In this document: in pieces, positions 1 to 8,087 of the stretch | Layout of the letters: each line of letters begins with the position of its first letter | Position numbering within the stretch: position 1 is the stretch's first letter | Assembly (NCBI RefSeq): GCF_016107285.1 | Contig: NZ_RCVQ01000012.1 | Location: 1 to 64,000 of the forward strand | From: Roseomonas sp. KE0001 | GTDB lineage: Bacteria; Pseudomonadota; Alphaproteobacteria; Acetobacterales; Acetobacteraceae | Reading direction: 5' to 3' | DNA: 64,000 nt | Program-made: the position numbers and the translations under genes | Notes under the pieces: generated by a model | What the model was told of the DNA's origin: nothing | The model's input: the letters and a program-made list of their open reading frames with translations, nothing else | Database searches by the model: none

Positions 1-232
1 TGGGCCGAAGCCCGTAGCCTCTCCGCTCAGCAGAGGAAGGCGTATCTAGGAGCCCTTCGGCCGCCCGTCAACCCCTCTATCATCAGCCAATCGAAGTCCG
101 TTCGCCGTTCAGCAGCGCCAACCGGCGGCGTGGACGGGCTTTTACGGGGCATCCCGCATCCCGTCAAACCCCTTTTTTTACCATTCCTCTTCCGGAACGA
201 GGGCCGCGGCGTGGCGGCCCTCCCCATGCGCC
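1..232. other. Left-edge intergenic stretch, no gene recognised
   Basis: No convincing coding frame is visible. The first bases can fold into a short GGGC-CGAA-GCCC hairpin, which may be the tail of a transcript starting outside the window. A second pairing, CCTCT with AGAGG, lies just after it. I compared the stretch with tRNA and small-RNA patterns and could not place it. The 3' end of the Bug-receptor gene follows directly. Confidence 0.3.
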
Positions 233-1207
233 TCAGCTGTCGGCGCGGATGTCATTCTCCCGGATCACCTTGCCCCACTTGGCGATCTCGCCTTCCAGGA
301 AGCGGCCGCATTCCTCCGGCCCCGTGGCTTTCACGTCGGCGCCCTGCTCCTCGATCTTCTGCCGGACGGCCGGCTCGGCGAGGGTCCTGGCCAGCGCCGC
401 CTGCATCTTGTCCACGATCGGCTTGGGCGTGCCGGCGCGCCCGAGGAAGGCCCACCAGGTCGGCGCCTCGAAGTCTCCCACCCCTTGTTGCGCGAAGCTT
501 TGCACGCCCGGCACGTGGCGCGTCTCGCCCCGAGTCGTGACGCCAATGGGGCGCAGCACGCCGGAGCGGATGTGCTGGTTGATCACCACCACGTTGGACA
601 TGAACAGCGGCACGTGGCCCGCCACGGCATCCTGCGTCGCCGGCCCGCCCCCGCGATAGGGGACATGCACCATGCGGAAGTCCCCCTGCTGTTGCAGCAG
701 GGTGGTCGCCACATGCGCCAGGCCGCCGACGCCGCTGGTGGCGAAGTTCAGCGTGTTCGGGGCCGCTTTGGCCGCCTTGACGATGTCGGCGTAGCTGCGG
801 AAGGGGGTGCTCTGATGCGCCACGAGGGCCAGCGGCCCCGTCGCCACCAGGCTGACCGGCGTGAAGGCCTCCATGGTGCGGAAGGGCAGCCGCATCACGC
901 TCTCGTTGGTGGCCTGGGTGTCATAGGCCAGCAACCAGGTATAGCCGTCCGGCTCGGCCCGCGCCGCCTCGCCGGCCCCGATGGCGCCGGAGGCGCCACC
1001 GCGGTTCTCGATGACCACGGCCCGTCCCAGGATCTCCTGCAACCGCGGCTGGAAGATCCGCGCGACCGTATCGGTGCTGCCCCCCGGGGGCCAGGCGACG
1101 ATCAGGCGGATGGTCTTGTCCGGCCAGCCGGTCTCGGCCCGCAGGACCCCCGGCATCGCCAGCAACCCCGTGCCCGCCGCCAGCAGGCCTCGGCGCTTGA
1201 TGAACAT
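233..1207 (-). CDS. Bug-family tripartite tricarboxylate transporter substrate-binding receptor
   Basis: A 324-residue periplasmic receptor of the Bug/TctC family, which binds carboxylated small molecules for tripartite tricarboxylate transporters. The N-terminus MFIKRRGLLAAG has a twin-arginine-like pair and a hydrophobic stretch, with likely cleavage near residue 24. The mature part starts WPDKTIRLIVAWPPGGSTD, and the family glycine signatures NRGGASGAIGA and ATSGVGG follow. I chose the ATG at 1207 over an in-frame ATG at 1228 because it puts the signal peptide directly at the N-terminus. No permease genes lie beside it, so it is an orphan receptor. The LysR gene immediately upstream on the same strand may control it. 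The ligand cannot be read from the sequence. Confidence 0.9.
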   Translation of the reverse strand: MFIKRRGLLAAGTGLLAMPGVLRAETGWPDKTIRLIVAWPPGGSTDTVARIFQPRLQEILGRAVVIENRGGASGAIGAGEAARAEPDGYTWLLAYDTQATNESVMRLPFRTMEAFTPVSLVATGPLALVAHQSTPFRSYADIVKAAKAAPNTLNFATSGVGGLAHVATTLLQQQGDFRMVHVPYRGGGPATQDAVAGHVPLFMSNVVVINQHIRSGVLRPIGVTTRGETRHVPGVQSFAQQGVGDFEAPTWWAFLGRAGTPKPIVDKMQAALARTLAEPAVRQKIEEQGADVKATGPEECGRFLEGEIAKWGKVIRENDIRADS

Positions 1208-1400
1208 TCCCGTCTCATCCTCTCTCATTCGCCGCCGGGGCAGGCCCGTCGGCGGTCTTCTTTCTTGGACGAAAGGAGAGAACGGCTCCGTACCGGCCGC
1301 GGCCTGCGATCAGGTCCGCTGGACCCTCGTCGCGGCCGGACACCCGATGCAGGCTCCCTCTCCCCTTCAAGTGAAGGAGAGCACTGCCCCGCCGCTGTCA

Positions 1401-2291
1401 TCAAGCGCCGTTTGGCAGCCCACCGGGCTCGTGGCGGAAGCCCTCCACGATGTGGCGCTCCAGGGCCCGCGCCGAGGAACTCTCCGAGGCCCGGGCCAGG
1501 GCGATCTCGAATTCCGGCAGCGCCGGCAGCCCGTCCGCGGCATCGAGCATCCTCAGCCCCGGCGGCAGGGGGGCCGCCAGCCCGACCGTGATGGCGAGCC
1601 CCGCCAGGACCACGGCATGGGTGCCCATCTGCGCGCTGGAACTGTAGGTGAGGCGCCAGGGCACCCCGGCGGCGTCGAGCGCCGTCGTCGCCGCGGTGCG
1701 CCAGACGCAGCTGGGCTGCGCCAGCGACAGCTTCAGCGGCCGCTGGCGGTGCACCGCATGCGCCACCGAACCCACCCATTGCAGCGGACCGCGCCAGAGC
1801 GTGAGGCCGGCGCGCGGCTCGCGCTCATTGCCGGCCGAGTAGAGGCTGAGGTCGAGCTCGCCACGCTCCATTCGCTCCAGAAGCTCGTTGGAGGGCGCGC
1901 AGATCACCTCCAGTTCCACCGCCGGATGCGCCTCGGCGAAGCGGGCCAGAATCTCGGGCAGCCACAGCAGGACATAGTCGTCCGGCGTGCCCAGGCGGAT
2001 CAGCCCGGCGATCTCGGGCGTGCGGAAATTGGCCAGCATCTCGTCATGCATGCTGAGCCAGGGGCGGGCGCGGTCCAGCAGCCAGGCGCCGTGCGGCGTC
2101 AGGGAGAAGCCGCGCGCGCCCCGCACCAGCAGCGGCTGGCCGAGCATCTCCTCGAGCCGGCGCATCTGCATCGAGACGGCAGACTGGGTTCGCCCCACGC
2201 GCTGCGCGGCGCGGGTCACGCTCGCGCCCTCGGCGATCAGCACGAAGGAGCGCAGCAGGTCGGGGTCCAGGCCTGGCGGGAGGGCAAGCAT
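1401..2291 (-). CDS. LysR-family transcriptional regulator
   Basis: A LysR-type regulator of 296 residues. The N-terminal helix-turn-helix is clear (SVTRAAQRVGRTQSAVSMQMRRL, residues about 22-44), and the rest fits the effector-binding fold. I chose the ATG at 2291 because it gives the usual short lead before the LRSF motif; an upstream TTG at 2327 would add 12 residues and place a palindrome inside the gene. It lies 193 bases upstream of the Bug receptor on the same strand and is divergent from the DUF1127 gene. Control of the receptor gene by the transported acid is the natural guess but is inference. Confidence 0.9.
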   Translation of the reverse strand: MLALPPGLDPDLLRSFVLIAEGASVTRAAQRVGRTQSAVSMQMRRLEEMLGQPLLVRGARGFSLTPHGAWLLDRARPWLSMHDEMLANFRTPEIAGLIRLGTPDDYVLLWLPEILARFAEAHPAVELEVICAPSNELLERMERGELDLSLYSAGNEREPRAGLTLWRGPLQWVGSVAHAVHRQRPLKLSLAQPSCVWRTAATTALDAAGVPWRLTYSSSAQMGTHAVVLAGLAITVGLAAPLPPGLRMLDAADGLPALPEFEIALARASESSSARALERHIVEGFRHEPGGLPNGA

Positions 2292-2294
2292 GGG

Positions 2295-2315
2295 ATCAGC
2301 ATCAACGATGCTGAT
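2295..2315. promoter_or_regulatory. Perfect 9-bp inverted repeat before the LysR start
   Basis: ATCAGCATC and GATGCTGAT form a perfect inverted repeat with a 3-base centre, ending just before the chosen LysR start codon. A dyad in this place is typical of a LysR autoregulatory operator, but it could equally form a leader hairpin that limits translation. The A/T-rich stretch 2325-2350 beside it is the likely divergent promoter region for the LysR and DUF1127 genes. Confidence 0.45.
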
Positions 2316-2404
2316 GCCCTCCGTCAAAACAATTCGTTTTTCTTATGTCGATGGCGCATCCATCCTGATGGCATCCGCCACCCTGAGAGGAAAGGCCACA
2401 GGCC

Positions 2405-2656
2405 ATGTCCGCCTATCTCAGCCCTCCCCCGCCCTCGAACTGCGCCACCCCTCGCGCTCTGGCCGCACGGGTCTCCGCCCGCCCGGCCGCCGCCGGCTGG
2501 AGGGCCTTCCTCCGCCGCGCCCTGCACGCCATCGAGACCCGCCAGCAGCTGGCCGAGATGGACGCGCGGATGCTCAAGGACATCGGGCTCAGCCGGGCCG
2601 AGGCCCTGGAGGAGGCCCATCGCGCCCCCTGGGATCTCGGCCGGCGGCGGCCCTGA
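2405..2656 (+). CDS. DUF1127 domain-containing small protein
   Basis: An 83-residue protein whose C-terminal half carries the DUF1127/YjiS-like signature: ALHAIETRQQLAEMDARMLKDIGLSRAEA, about residues 40-69. The N-terminal half is proline/alanine-rich and looks disordered. Family members are small arginine-rich proteins; some bind RNA or act in phosphate, carbon or stress responses in alphaproteobacteria. Nothing here shows which role applies. It is divergently transcribed from the LysR gene. Confidence 0.8.
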   Translation: MSAYLSPPPPSNCATPRALAARVSARPAAAGWRAFLRRALHAIETRQQLAEMDARMLKDIGLSRAEALEEAHRAPWDLGRRRP

Positions 2657-2674
2657 TCCCGGTCCGGGAGCGTC

Positions 2675-3004
2675 TCAGGCGGCCAGGGGCCGGGCCGCCG
2701 TCCCGCGCAGCAGGGCCGCGGCCCAGCGCGGGGCCTCCCGCAGCAGGCCGTCCAGCCTGACGGGCGAGAGGGACTCGGCGTGCTCGCGCGCGGTCACGGC
2801 CTCCGCATCCCAGCCGGCCAGGGCCTCCGGCGGCGGCATATCCTGCCCGCCCAGGGCCCGCGCCCGGCGGGCGGTGTCCAGGATGCGCGCCGCCGCGTCC
2901 AGCCGCAGGCGCTCGATCAGTTCGCCCCGGGCGATCTCGCCCAGCGCATCCATCATCACCCGCCGGCGCCCGGCCGGCGGCAGTTCCATCATTTCGACAG
3001 CCAT
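2675..3004 (-). CDS. Hypothetical small helical protein
   Basis: A 109-residue protein that I do not recognise. It is rich in Ala, Arg and Leu and looks helical throughout, with no signal peptide, membrane segment or cysteine motif. The start at 3004 is supported by GGAG eight bases upstream. Longer upstream extensions of the frame lack such a site and run against the serA leader. It is convergent with the DUF1127 gene, leaving only an 18-base gap, and divergent from serA. Confidence 0.6.
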   Translation of the reverse strand: MAVEMMELPPAGRRRVMMDALGEIARGELIERLRLDAAARILDTARRARALGGQDMPPPEALAGWDAEAVTAREHAESLSPVRLDGLLREAPRWAAALLRGTAARPLAA

Positions 3005-3246
3005 GTCGGAATCTCCATTCGTTCCCCGCTTCTTCGGATGGCGGAGCATGAGACCGGGACATGGGCCGGGGCGGCCGGCGCCACAAGGCGAATCCGGCTC
3101 CGAGCCGCCCGTCTTCCGCATGGCTCCCCGCACCCCATGTTTCTGGACGGGGCGAAGCGCCCCCCACGGGCCTGACCGCCGACGCGGGCCTCGTCCGAGC
3201 GTTTCGCACTTCTCGAAAGCCCGTCGCCGGGGCATTGAACCCGCCC

Positions 3247-4539
3247 ATGTCGAAGATCCAGCGCGCCATGCCGAACTCCCTGCCGCCGCAACTCTCGAAC
3301 CAGCGGATCTCGCTGCCGAAGGACCGCATCCGGATCCTGTTGCTGGAAGGGGTGGCGGATACCGCCCTCTCGCTGCTGGCCGCCGCCGGCTACACCAATG
3401 TCCAGCGCGAGTCGAAGGCCCTGGAAGGCGAGGCGCTGAAGCAGGCGCTGCAGGGCGTCCATCTCCTCGGCATCCGCTCCCGCACCCAGCTCACGCGCGA
3501 GGTGCTGGAGGCGGCGGACCGGCTGATCGCCGTCGGCTGCTTCTGCATCGGCACCAACCAGGTCGATCTCGGCGCCGCCAAGAACCTCGGCATCCCGGTC
3601 TTCAACGCCCCCTTCTCCAACACCCGCAGCGTGGCGGAGCTGGTGATGGGCGAGATCATCATGCTGCTGCGACGCATCCCCGACCGCTCCCGCAGCGCGC
3701 ATGAGGGCGGCTGGGACAAGTCGGCGGCGAACAGCCGCGAGGTGCGCGGCAAGACGCTCGGCATCGTCGGCTACGGCAATATCGGCAGCCAGCTCTCGGT
3801 CATGGCCGAGGCGCTGGGCATGCGCGTGGTCTATTTCGACACCGTGCCCAAGCTGCCGCACGGCAATGCCGTCGCCGCCGCCAGCCTGACCGATCTGCTC
3901 GGCGCCGCCGATGTGGTCAGCCTCCATGTCCCCGAGACCCCCGCCACCGAGGGGATGATCGGCGCCGCCGAGGTCGCCGCCATGCGGCCCGGCACCATCC
4001 TGATCAACAATGCCCGCGGCAAGGTGGTGGATCTGCAGGCGGTGGCCGATGCGCTGCGCACCGGCCATCTGCTCGGCGCCGCCGCCGATGTCTTCCCCGA
4101 GGAGCCGAAGCGCAATGGCGAGCGCTTCTCCTCCCCGCTGCAGGGCCTGCCCAACGTCATCCTGACGCCGCATATCGGCGGCAGCACCGAGGAGGCGCAG
4201 GATCGCATCGGCGAGGAGACGGCGCGCAAGCTCTCCGACTATTCGGACACCGGCGCCACGCTGGGCGCGGTCAACTTCCCCGAGGTGACGCTGCCGGCGC
4301 GGCCCTCCGGCACCCGCTTCATGCATGTCCACCGCAACGCCCCCGGCGTGCTGGCGGCGATGAACGAGGTGTTCAGCCGCTTCAGCCTGAACATCAGCGC
4401 CCAGTATCTGCAGACCGATCCCGAGATCGGCTATGTCGTGGTCGATGCGGAGCAGGTGCTGGAGCCCGAGGCGGTGCTGGCGGCGCTGCGCGAGATCCCC
4501 GGCACGCTGCGCGCCCGGCTGCTCTACGAGCGGCACTGA
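3247..4539 (+). CDS. serA: D-3-phosphoglycerate dehydrogenase
   Basis: The first enzyme of phosphorylated serine synthesis, oxidising 3-phosphoglycerate to 3-phosphohydroxypyruvate with NAD. From the ATG at 3247 it has 430 residues and follows the E. coli-type enzyme closely. It has the substrate region RSRTQLT (about residue 78) and GCFCIGTNQVDL (98-109). Next come FNAPFSNTRSVAELV, the NAD-binding loop GIVGYGNIGSQ (172-182) and the catalytic-histidine motif HIGGSTEEAQ. A C-terminal ACT domain (FMHVHRNAPGVLAAMNEVF onward) is the usual site of serine feedback inhibition. An alternative ATG at 3268 would shorten it by seven residues. It is the first of three plus-strand biosynthetic genes, 119 bases before kdsA. 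Confidence 0.95.
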   Translation: MSKIQRAMPNSLPPQLSNQRISLPKDRIRILLLEGVADTALSLLAAAGYTNVQRESKALEGEALKQALQGVHLLGIRSRTQLTREVLEAADRLIAVGCFCIGTNQVDLGAAKNLGIPVFNAPFSNTRSVAELVMGEIIMLLRRIPDRSRSAHEGGWDKSAANSREVRGKTLGIVGYGNIGSQLSVMAEALGMRVVYFDTVPKLPHGNAVAAASLTDLLGAADVVSLHVPETPATEGMIGAAEVAAMRPGTILINNARGKVVDLQAVADALRTGHLLGAAADVFPEEPKRNGERFSSPLQGLPNVILTPHIGGSTEEAQDRIGEETARKLSDYSDTGATLGAVNFPEVTLPARPSGTRFMHVHRNAPGVLAAMNEVFSRFSLNISAQYLQTDPEIGYVVVDAEQVLEPEAVLAALREIPGTLRARLLYERH

Positions 4540-4658
4540 ACGAACGGCCCCGGGCGGCGGCGGCTGGCCCGCGCCGGCCCCGGCGGTTAAGTAAGCGCTG
4601 ATCTATCGGACGAGGGTGGGCGCGCGCCCGGCCTCGCCGTGTTTCCGGAGGCCGCGTC

Positions 4659-5510
4659 ATGCTCCCCCCCAATCCCATCGTCGAGGTCGGCGCCGTCCGC
4701 TTCGGCAACCACCTGCCCGTGGCCGTCATCGCCGGCCCCTGCCAGATGGAGAGCCGCCAGCACGCGCTCGAGACGGCGCAGGCGCTGAGGGAGATCGCGG
4801 CCCGGCTCGGCATCGGCCTCGTCTACAAGACCTCCTTCGACAAGGCGAACCGCACCAGCGCCAGCGCCGCGCGCGGCATGGGGATGGCGGCCGCCCTGCC
4901 GGTGTTCGCCGAGATCCGCGAGAGCCTCGGCCTGCCCGTGCTGACCGACGTGCACGAGCGCGAGCACTGCGCGCCGGTGGCCGAGGTGGTGGACATCCTG
5001 CAGATCCCGGCCTTCCTCTGCCGCCAGACCGACCTGCTGCTGGCCGCCGCCGCCACCGGCCGGGCCGTCAATGTCAAAAAGGGGCAGTTCCTGGCGCCCT
5101 GGGACATGGCCCATGTGGTCGAGAAGCTGACCGGCGCGGGCAATCCGAATGTGCTGCTGACCGACCGCGGCACCAGCTTCGGCTACAACACGCTGGTCTC
5201 CGACTTCCGTGGCCTGCCGGTCATGGCCCGCACCGGCGCGCCGGTGATCTTCGACGCCACCCATTCGGTGCAGCAGCCGGGCGGCCAGGGCGGTTCCTCC
5301 GGCGGGCAGCGGGAGTTCGTCCCCGTCCTCGCGCGCGCCGCCGTGGCGGTGGGCGTCGCCGGGCTGTTCATCGAGACCCACCAGGACCCGGACCGCGCTC
5401 CCTCGGACGGCCCCAACATGGTGCCGCTCGCCGCGTTCGAACCGCTGCTGGCCCAGCTGATCGCGCTCGACCGGCTGAGCAAGGCGCAGCAGGCGGAGGC
5501 GTCGGCGTGA
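4659..5510 (+). CDS. kdsA: 3-deoxy-8-phosphooctulonate synthase (KDO-8-P synthase)
   Basis: Condenses phosphoenolpyruvate with arabinose 5-phosphate to KDO 8-phosphate, the committed step to the KDO sugar of lipopolysaccharide. The 283 residues match the family in length and order: AGPCQMES (residues 24-31), [72 protein letters not shown] and [17 protein letters not shown]. Its TGA stop overlaps the GTG start of kdsB (GTGA), so the two are translationally coupled and serve successive steps of KDO supply. Confidence 0.96.
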   Translation: MLPPNPIVEVGAVRFGNHLPVAVIAGPCQMESRQHALETAQALREIAARLGIGLVYKTSFDKANRTSASAARGMGMAAALPVFAEIRESLGLPVLTDVHEREHCAPVAEVVDILQIPAFLCRQTDLLLAAAATGRAVNVKKGQFLAPWDMAHVVEKLTGAGNPNVLLTDRGTSFGYNTLVSDFRGLPVMARTGAPVIFDATHSVQQPGGQGGSSGGQREFVPVLARAAVAVGVAGLFIETHQDPDRAPSDGPNMVPLAAFEPLLAQLIALDRLSKAQQAEASA

Positions 5511-6253
5511 ACCCCGTCGTCCTGATCCCCTCGCGGCTGGCGGCGACGCGCCTGCCCAACAAGCCGCTGGCCGATCTGCATGGCGAGCCGATGATCGTCG
5601 CCGTCTGGCGCCGCGCCGTCGAGGCCGATGTCGCCCCGGTCTGGATCGCCACCGACACGCCGGCCATCGCCGAGGCCGTGCGGGCCGCCGGCGGGCAGGC
5701 GGTGCTCACCGCGCCGGACCATCCCTCCGGCTCCGACCGGGTCTTCGAGGCGCTGAACCGGATCGACGCCGAGCATCGCTTCGATGCCGTGATCAACGTG
5801 CAGGGTGACCTGCCGACCGTGGCCCCCGCCACCATCCGCGCCGCCGCGCAGCCGCTCTCGGACCCGGAGGTGGCCATCGGCACCGCTGTCGCGCCGATCC
5901 TGCGCCAGGAGGAGCGCGAGGCGTCCAGCGTGGTCAAGATGGTGGGCACGCCGCTCGGGGCGGGACGCTTCCGCGCGCTCTATTTCACCCGCGCCCAGGC
6001 ACCCTGGGGCGAGGGGCCGCTCTACCACCATATCGGCCTCTATGCCTGGCGGCGCGAGGCGCTGGCGCGCTTCGTCCGGCTGCCGCCGTCCACCCTGGAG
6101 CAGCGCGAGAAGCTGGAGCAGCTCCGCGCCCTGGAGGCGGGGATGCGGATCGACGCGATGGAGGTGGCCGAGGTGCCGCTCGGCGTCGATACGCCCGAGG
6201 ACCTGGAGCGCGCCCGCGCCATCCTGCGGGGCCGGCTGCCCAGCGGCGGCTGA
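5507..6253 (+). CDS. kdsB: 3-deoxy-manno-octulosonate cytidylyltransferase
   Basis: Activates KDO with CTP to CMP-KDO for transfer to lipid A. It starts at a GTG (5507) that overlaps the kdsA stop, giving 248 residues, the usual length. Visible motifs are [14 protein letters not shown] (the nucleotide-binding N-terminus), [42 protein letters not shown] and [14 protein letters not shown]. The C-terminus has [19 protein letters not shown] and [10 protein letters not shown]. The order kdsA-kdsB directly links synthesis and activation of the sugar. Confidence 0.96.
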   Translation: MNPVVLIPSRLAATRLPNKPLADLHGEPMIVAVWRRAVEADVAPVWIATDTPAIAEAVRAAGGQAVLTAPDHPSGSDRVFEALNRIDAEHRFDAVINVQGDLPTVAPATIRAAAQPLSDPEVAIGTAVAPILRQEEREASSVVKMVGTPLGAGRFRALYFTRAQAPWGEGPLYHHIGLYAWRREALARFVRLPPSTLEQREKLEQLRALEAGMRIDAMEVAEVPLGVDTPEDLERARAILRGRLPSGG

Positions 6254-6425
6254 CCGACGCTCGTCGCGGCACCGGCGCTTCCTGCCTGCCGCTCCCCCGG
6301 GCCTCCCGTGTTGCGGGAAGCGCTGTCGCAACCAATGCAAGGCCCCGGCCGTTTCCCTGTCAGAGCCACCATGATGAGTGGCCGGGCGGCAATTCTGCCG
6401 CGCCGACAATGAAAGCAGGAAAGCC

Positions 6426-6611
6426 ATGGTCGACAAGGATCGCATCGAGGGCGCCGCCAAGCAGGCCAAGGGCGCCATCAAGGAAGCCGCCGGCAAGGTG
6501 ACCGGCAGCACCTCGACCGAGATCGAAGGCAAGGCCGACAAGGCCGAGGGCAAGGCGCAGAGCGCCGCCGGCAAGGTCAAGGACGCGGCGCGGGATACCG
6601 TCAGCCGCTGA
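6426..6611 (+). CDS. CsbD family stress-response protein
   Basis: A 61-residue hydrophilic protein of the CsbD type: MVDKDRIEGAAKQAKGAIKEAAGKVTG followed by lysine/alanine-rich helical repeats (KADKAEGKAQSAAGKVKDAA). The ATG at 6426 has AGGAAAG six bases upstream. CsbD proteins are abundant under general stress and stationary phase, but their biochemical role is unresolved. A hairpin lies 37 bases after the stop. A membrane protein and a second CsbD-like protein follow on the same strand, forming a stress-related group. Confidence 0.9.
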   Translation: MVDKDRIEGAAKQAKGAIKEAAGKVTGSTSTEIEGKADKAEGKAQSAAGKVKDAARDTVSR

Positions 6612-6648
6612 TCGCTGCAGCCTGCTGAGGCGGCCAGAAGACGACCGG

Positions 6649-6677
6649 CCGGGGGCGCCGCCATCGCGCGCCCCCGG
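6649..6677 (+). terminator. GC hairpin after the first CsbD gene
   Basis: CCGGGGGCGC and GCGCCCCCGG form a perfect 10-bp stem around a 9-base loop, 37 bases after the CsbD stop. No T-tract follows, so it may be a weak terminator or a transcript-end stabiliser rather than a classical intrinsic terminator. Confidence 0.5.
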
Positions 6678-6763
6678 ACGCTCGCTCCGCGCCGCCGCTC
6701 CGCCGCGCCGGCTCCCCGGCGCGCGACCAGGAAAGCCTTCAGACTGGCCCTGACCGGCCGGAG

Positions 6764-7711
6764 ATGGAACCGATGCCAAGCAGCACGACCGCAGATTCCT
6801 ATGGGGCCAGCGTCCAGGGCGCACCCAGCCTGCACACCCGCATCTCCTGGGGAGCCGTTTTCGCCGGCACCGTGATCGCCATCTCGGTGGGCGCGACCCT
6901 CAATATCCTGGGCGCCGCCATTGGCGCCAACCTGGTGGACACCACCCAGCAGACGACGCCCGAAGCCAGCAGCTTCGGCATCGGCGGTGGCATCTGGCTG
7001 CTGCTCTCCAACCTGATCGGCCTCGGCCTCGGCGCCTATGCGGCGGCGCGCCTTTCCGGCACCGCCGACGGCACGGACGGCACGCTGCACGGCCTGGCCA
7101 CCTGGGGAACCACCACCCTGCTCACCGCCCTCGTGCTGGGCAGCGTCGCGGGCAGCGCCATCTCCACCGTGGGCAGCGGCGTCAGCAGCATCGTCGGCGG
7201 CGCGGCGCGCGGGGCGGGCAACCTGGCCTCCGCCGCCGGCAGCGAGGTTTCCGAGCGCACCGGCAATGACACGCTGCAATCCGCCGCGCAGCAGGTGATC
7301 GACCGCGCGCGCAACGCCCTCACCGCCACCGGCGGCGACCCGGCACAGATGAACAGTGACCAGCGCAAGGCCGAGATCGGCCGGCTGGTGGGCCAGCGCC
7401 TGACGGATGGCCAGCTGCCCCAGCAGGACCGCGACCGCCTGGTGAACCTGGTGGCCGCCGAGGCGGGCGTCAGCCCCGACGAGGCGCGGGCTCGCATCCA
7501 GCAGGCCGAGCAGCAGGCGCAGCAGACTCTGGAGCAGGCGGAGCGGCAGGCCCGCGAGGCGGCCGATGCCGCGGCCCGCGCGGCCTCCCTCGCCGCCTAC
7601 TTCGCCTTCGGCACCCTGCTGCTGGGCGCCATCGTCGCCATCCTGGGCGCACGCGCCGGAACCCGCGCCACCTATGCCGACCGCCCTTTGGCCCGCAGCG
7701 CCTATCGTTGA
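6764..7711 (+). CDS. Polytopic membrane protein (often named PhnA-like), function unknown
   Basis: A 315-residue inner-membrane protein; an ATG nine bases later is an equally possible start. Hydrophobic segments lie at about residues 27-50 (ISWGAVFAGTVIAISVGATL), 71-92 (IGGGIWLLLSNLIGLGLGAY), 108-145 and 275-298 (AAYFAFGTLLLGAIVAILGA). Between the last two is a long, soluble, glutamine- and alanine-rich helical region (about 200-270) that is probably coiled coil. Relatives in alphaproteobacteria are annotated PhnA-like, but nothing connects this one to phosphonate metabolism. It sits between two CsbD-like genes, which suggests envelope stress. Confidence 0.75.
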   Translation: MEPMPSSTTADSYGASVQGAPSLHTRISWGAVFAGTVIAISVGATLNILGAAIGANLVDTTQQTTPEASSFGIGGGIWLLLSNLIGLGLGAYAAARLSGTADGTDGTLHGLATWGTTTLLTALVLGSVAGSAISTVGSGVSSIVGGAARGAGNLASAAGSEVSERTGNDTLQSAAQQVIDRARNALTATGGDPAQMNSDQRKAEIGRLVGQRLTDGQLPQQDRDRLVNLVAAEAGVSPDEARARIQQAEQQAQQTLEQAERQAREAADAAARAASLAAYFAFGTLLLGAIVAILGARAGTRATYADRPLARSAYR

Positions 7712-7737
7712 TCGAACCTGAGAGGAACAACATCATC

Positions 7738-8016
7738 ATGAACAGCGACCGTATCGAAGGCACCACCCGCGACGTCACCGGCCGTGTGCAGGAAGGCTTC
7801 GGCAAGCTGACCGGCGACGAGCAGCACCAGGCCGAGGGGCTGGCCAAGCAGGTCGCCGGCCGCGCCCAGGAAGCCTATGGCGAGGCCAAGGACTATGCCC
7901 AGCATGCCGGGGAGCGGGTGGTCCGCGTGGTGGAGCAGCAGCCGGTGACCTCGCTGCTGATCGTCGGCGCCATCGGCTACGTGCTGGGCCTGTTGACGTC
8001 CCGCCGCTGGGACTGA
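7738..8016 (+). CDS. CsbD-like protein with a C-terminal membrane anchor
   Basis: A 92-residue protein. The N-terminal part is CsbD-like (MNSDRIEGTTRDVTGRVQEGFGKLTGDEQHQAEG). The C-terminal part resembles DUF883/ElaB-type anchors, with an amphipathic helix (YAQHAGERVVRVVEQQP) and a single membrane span (VTSLLIVGAIGYVLGLLTSRR). The start at 7738 has GAGAGGAA upstream, 26 bases after the preceding stop, so the two are probably one operon. The anchor fits binding of a stress protein, or of ribosomes, to the inner membrane, as known for ElaB/YqjD. This is inference. Confidence 0.82.
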   Translation: MNSDRIEGTTRDVTGRVQEGFGKLTGDEQHQAEGLAKQVAGRAQEAYGEAKDYAQHAGERVVRVVEQQPVTSLLIVGAIGYVLGLLTSRRWD

Positions 8017-8047
8017 ACCGGCCGCCGGACCGGATAGCACCCGGTCA

Positions 8048-8079
8048 GGGCGCGGAACCGCAAGGCCGGTTCCGCGCCC
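8048..8079. terminator. Strong hairpin between convergent CsbD-like and PPK2 genes
   Basis: GGGCGCGGAACCG and CGGTTCCGCGCCC form a perfect 13-bp stem with a 6-base loop in the 71-base gap between two convergent genes. This is where a bidirectional terminator is expected. No T-run is present, which is common in very GC-rich genomes. Confidence 0.7.
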
Positions 8080-8087
8080 GCCGCGTT

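Noticed and set aside
1-60. Partial tRNA or other structured RNA at the left edge
   Set aside because: A tetraloop hairpin and a short stem are present, but no T-arm, D-arm or seven-base anticodon loop could be aligned.
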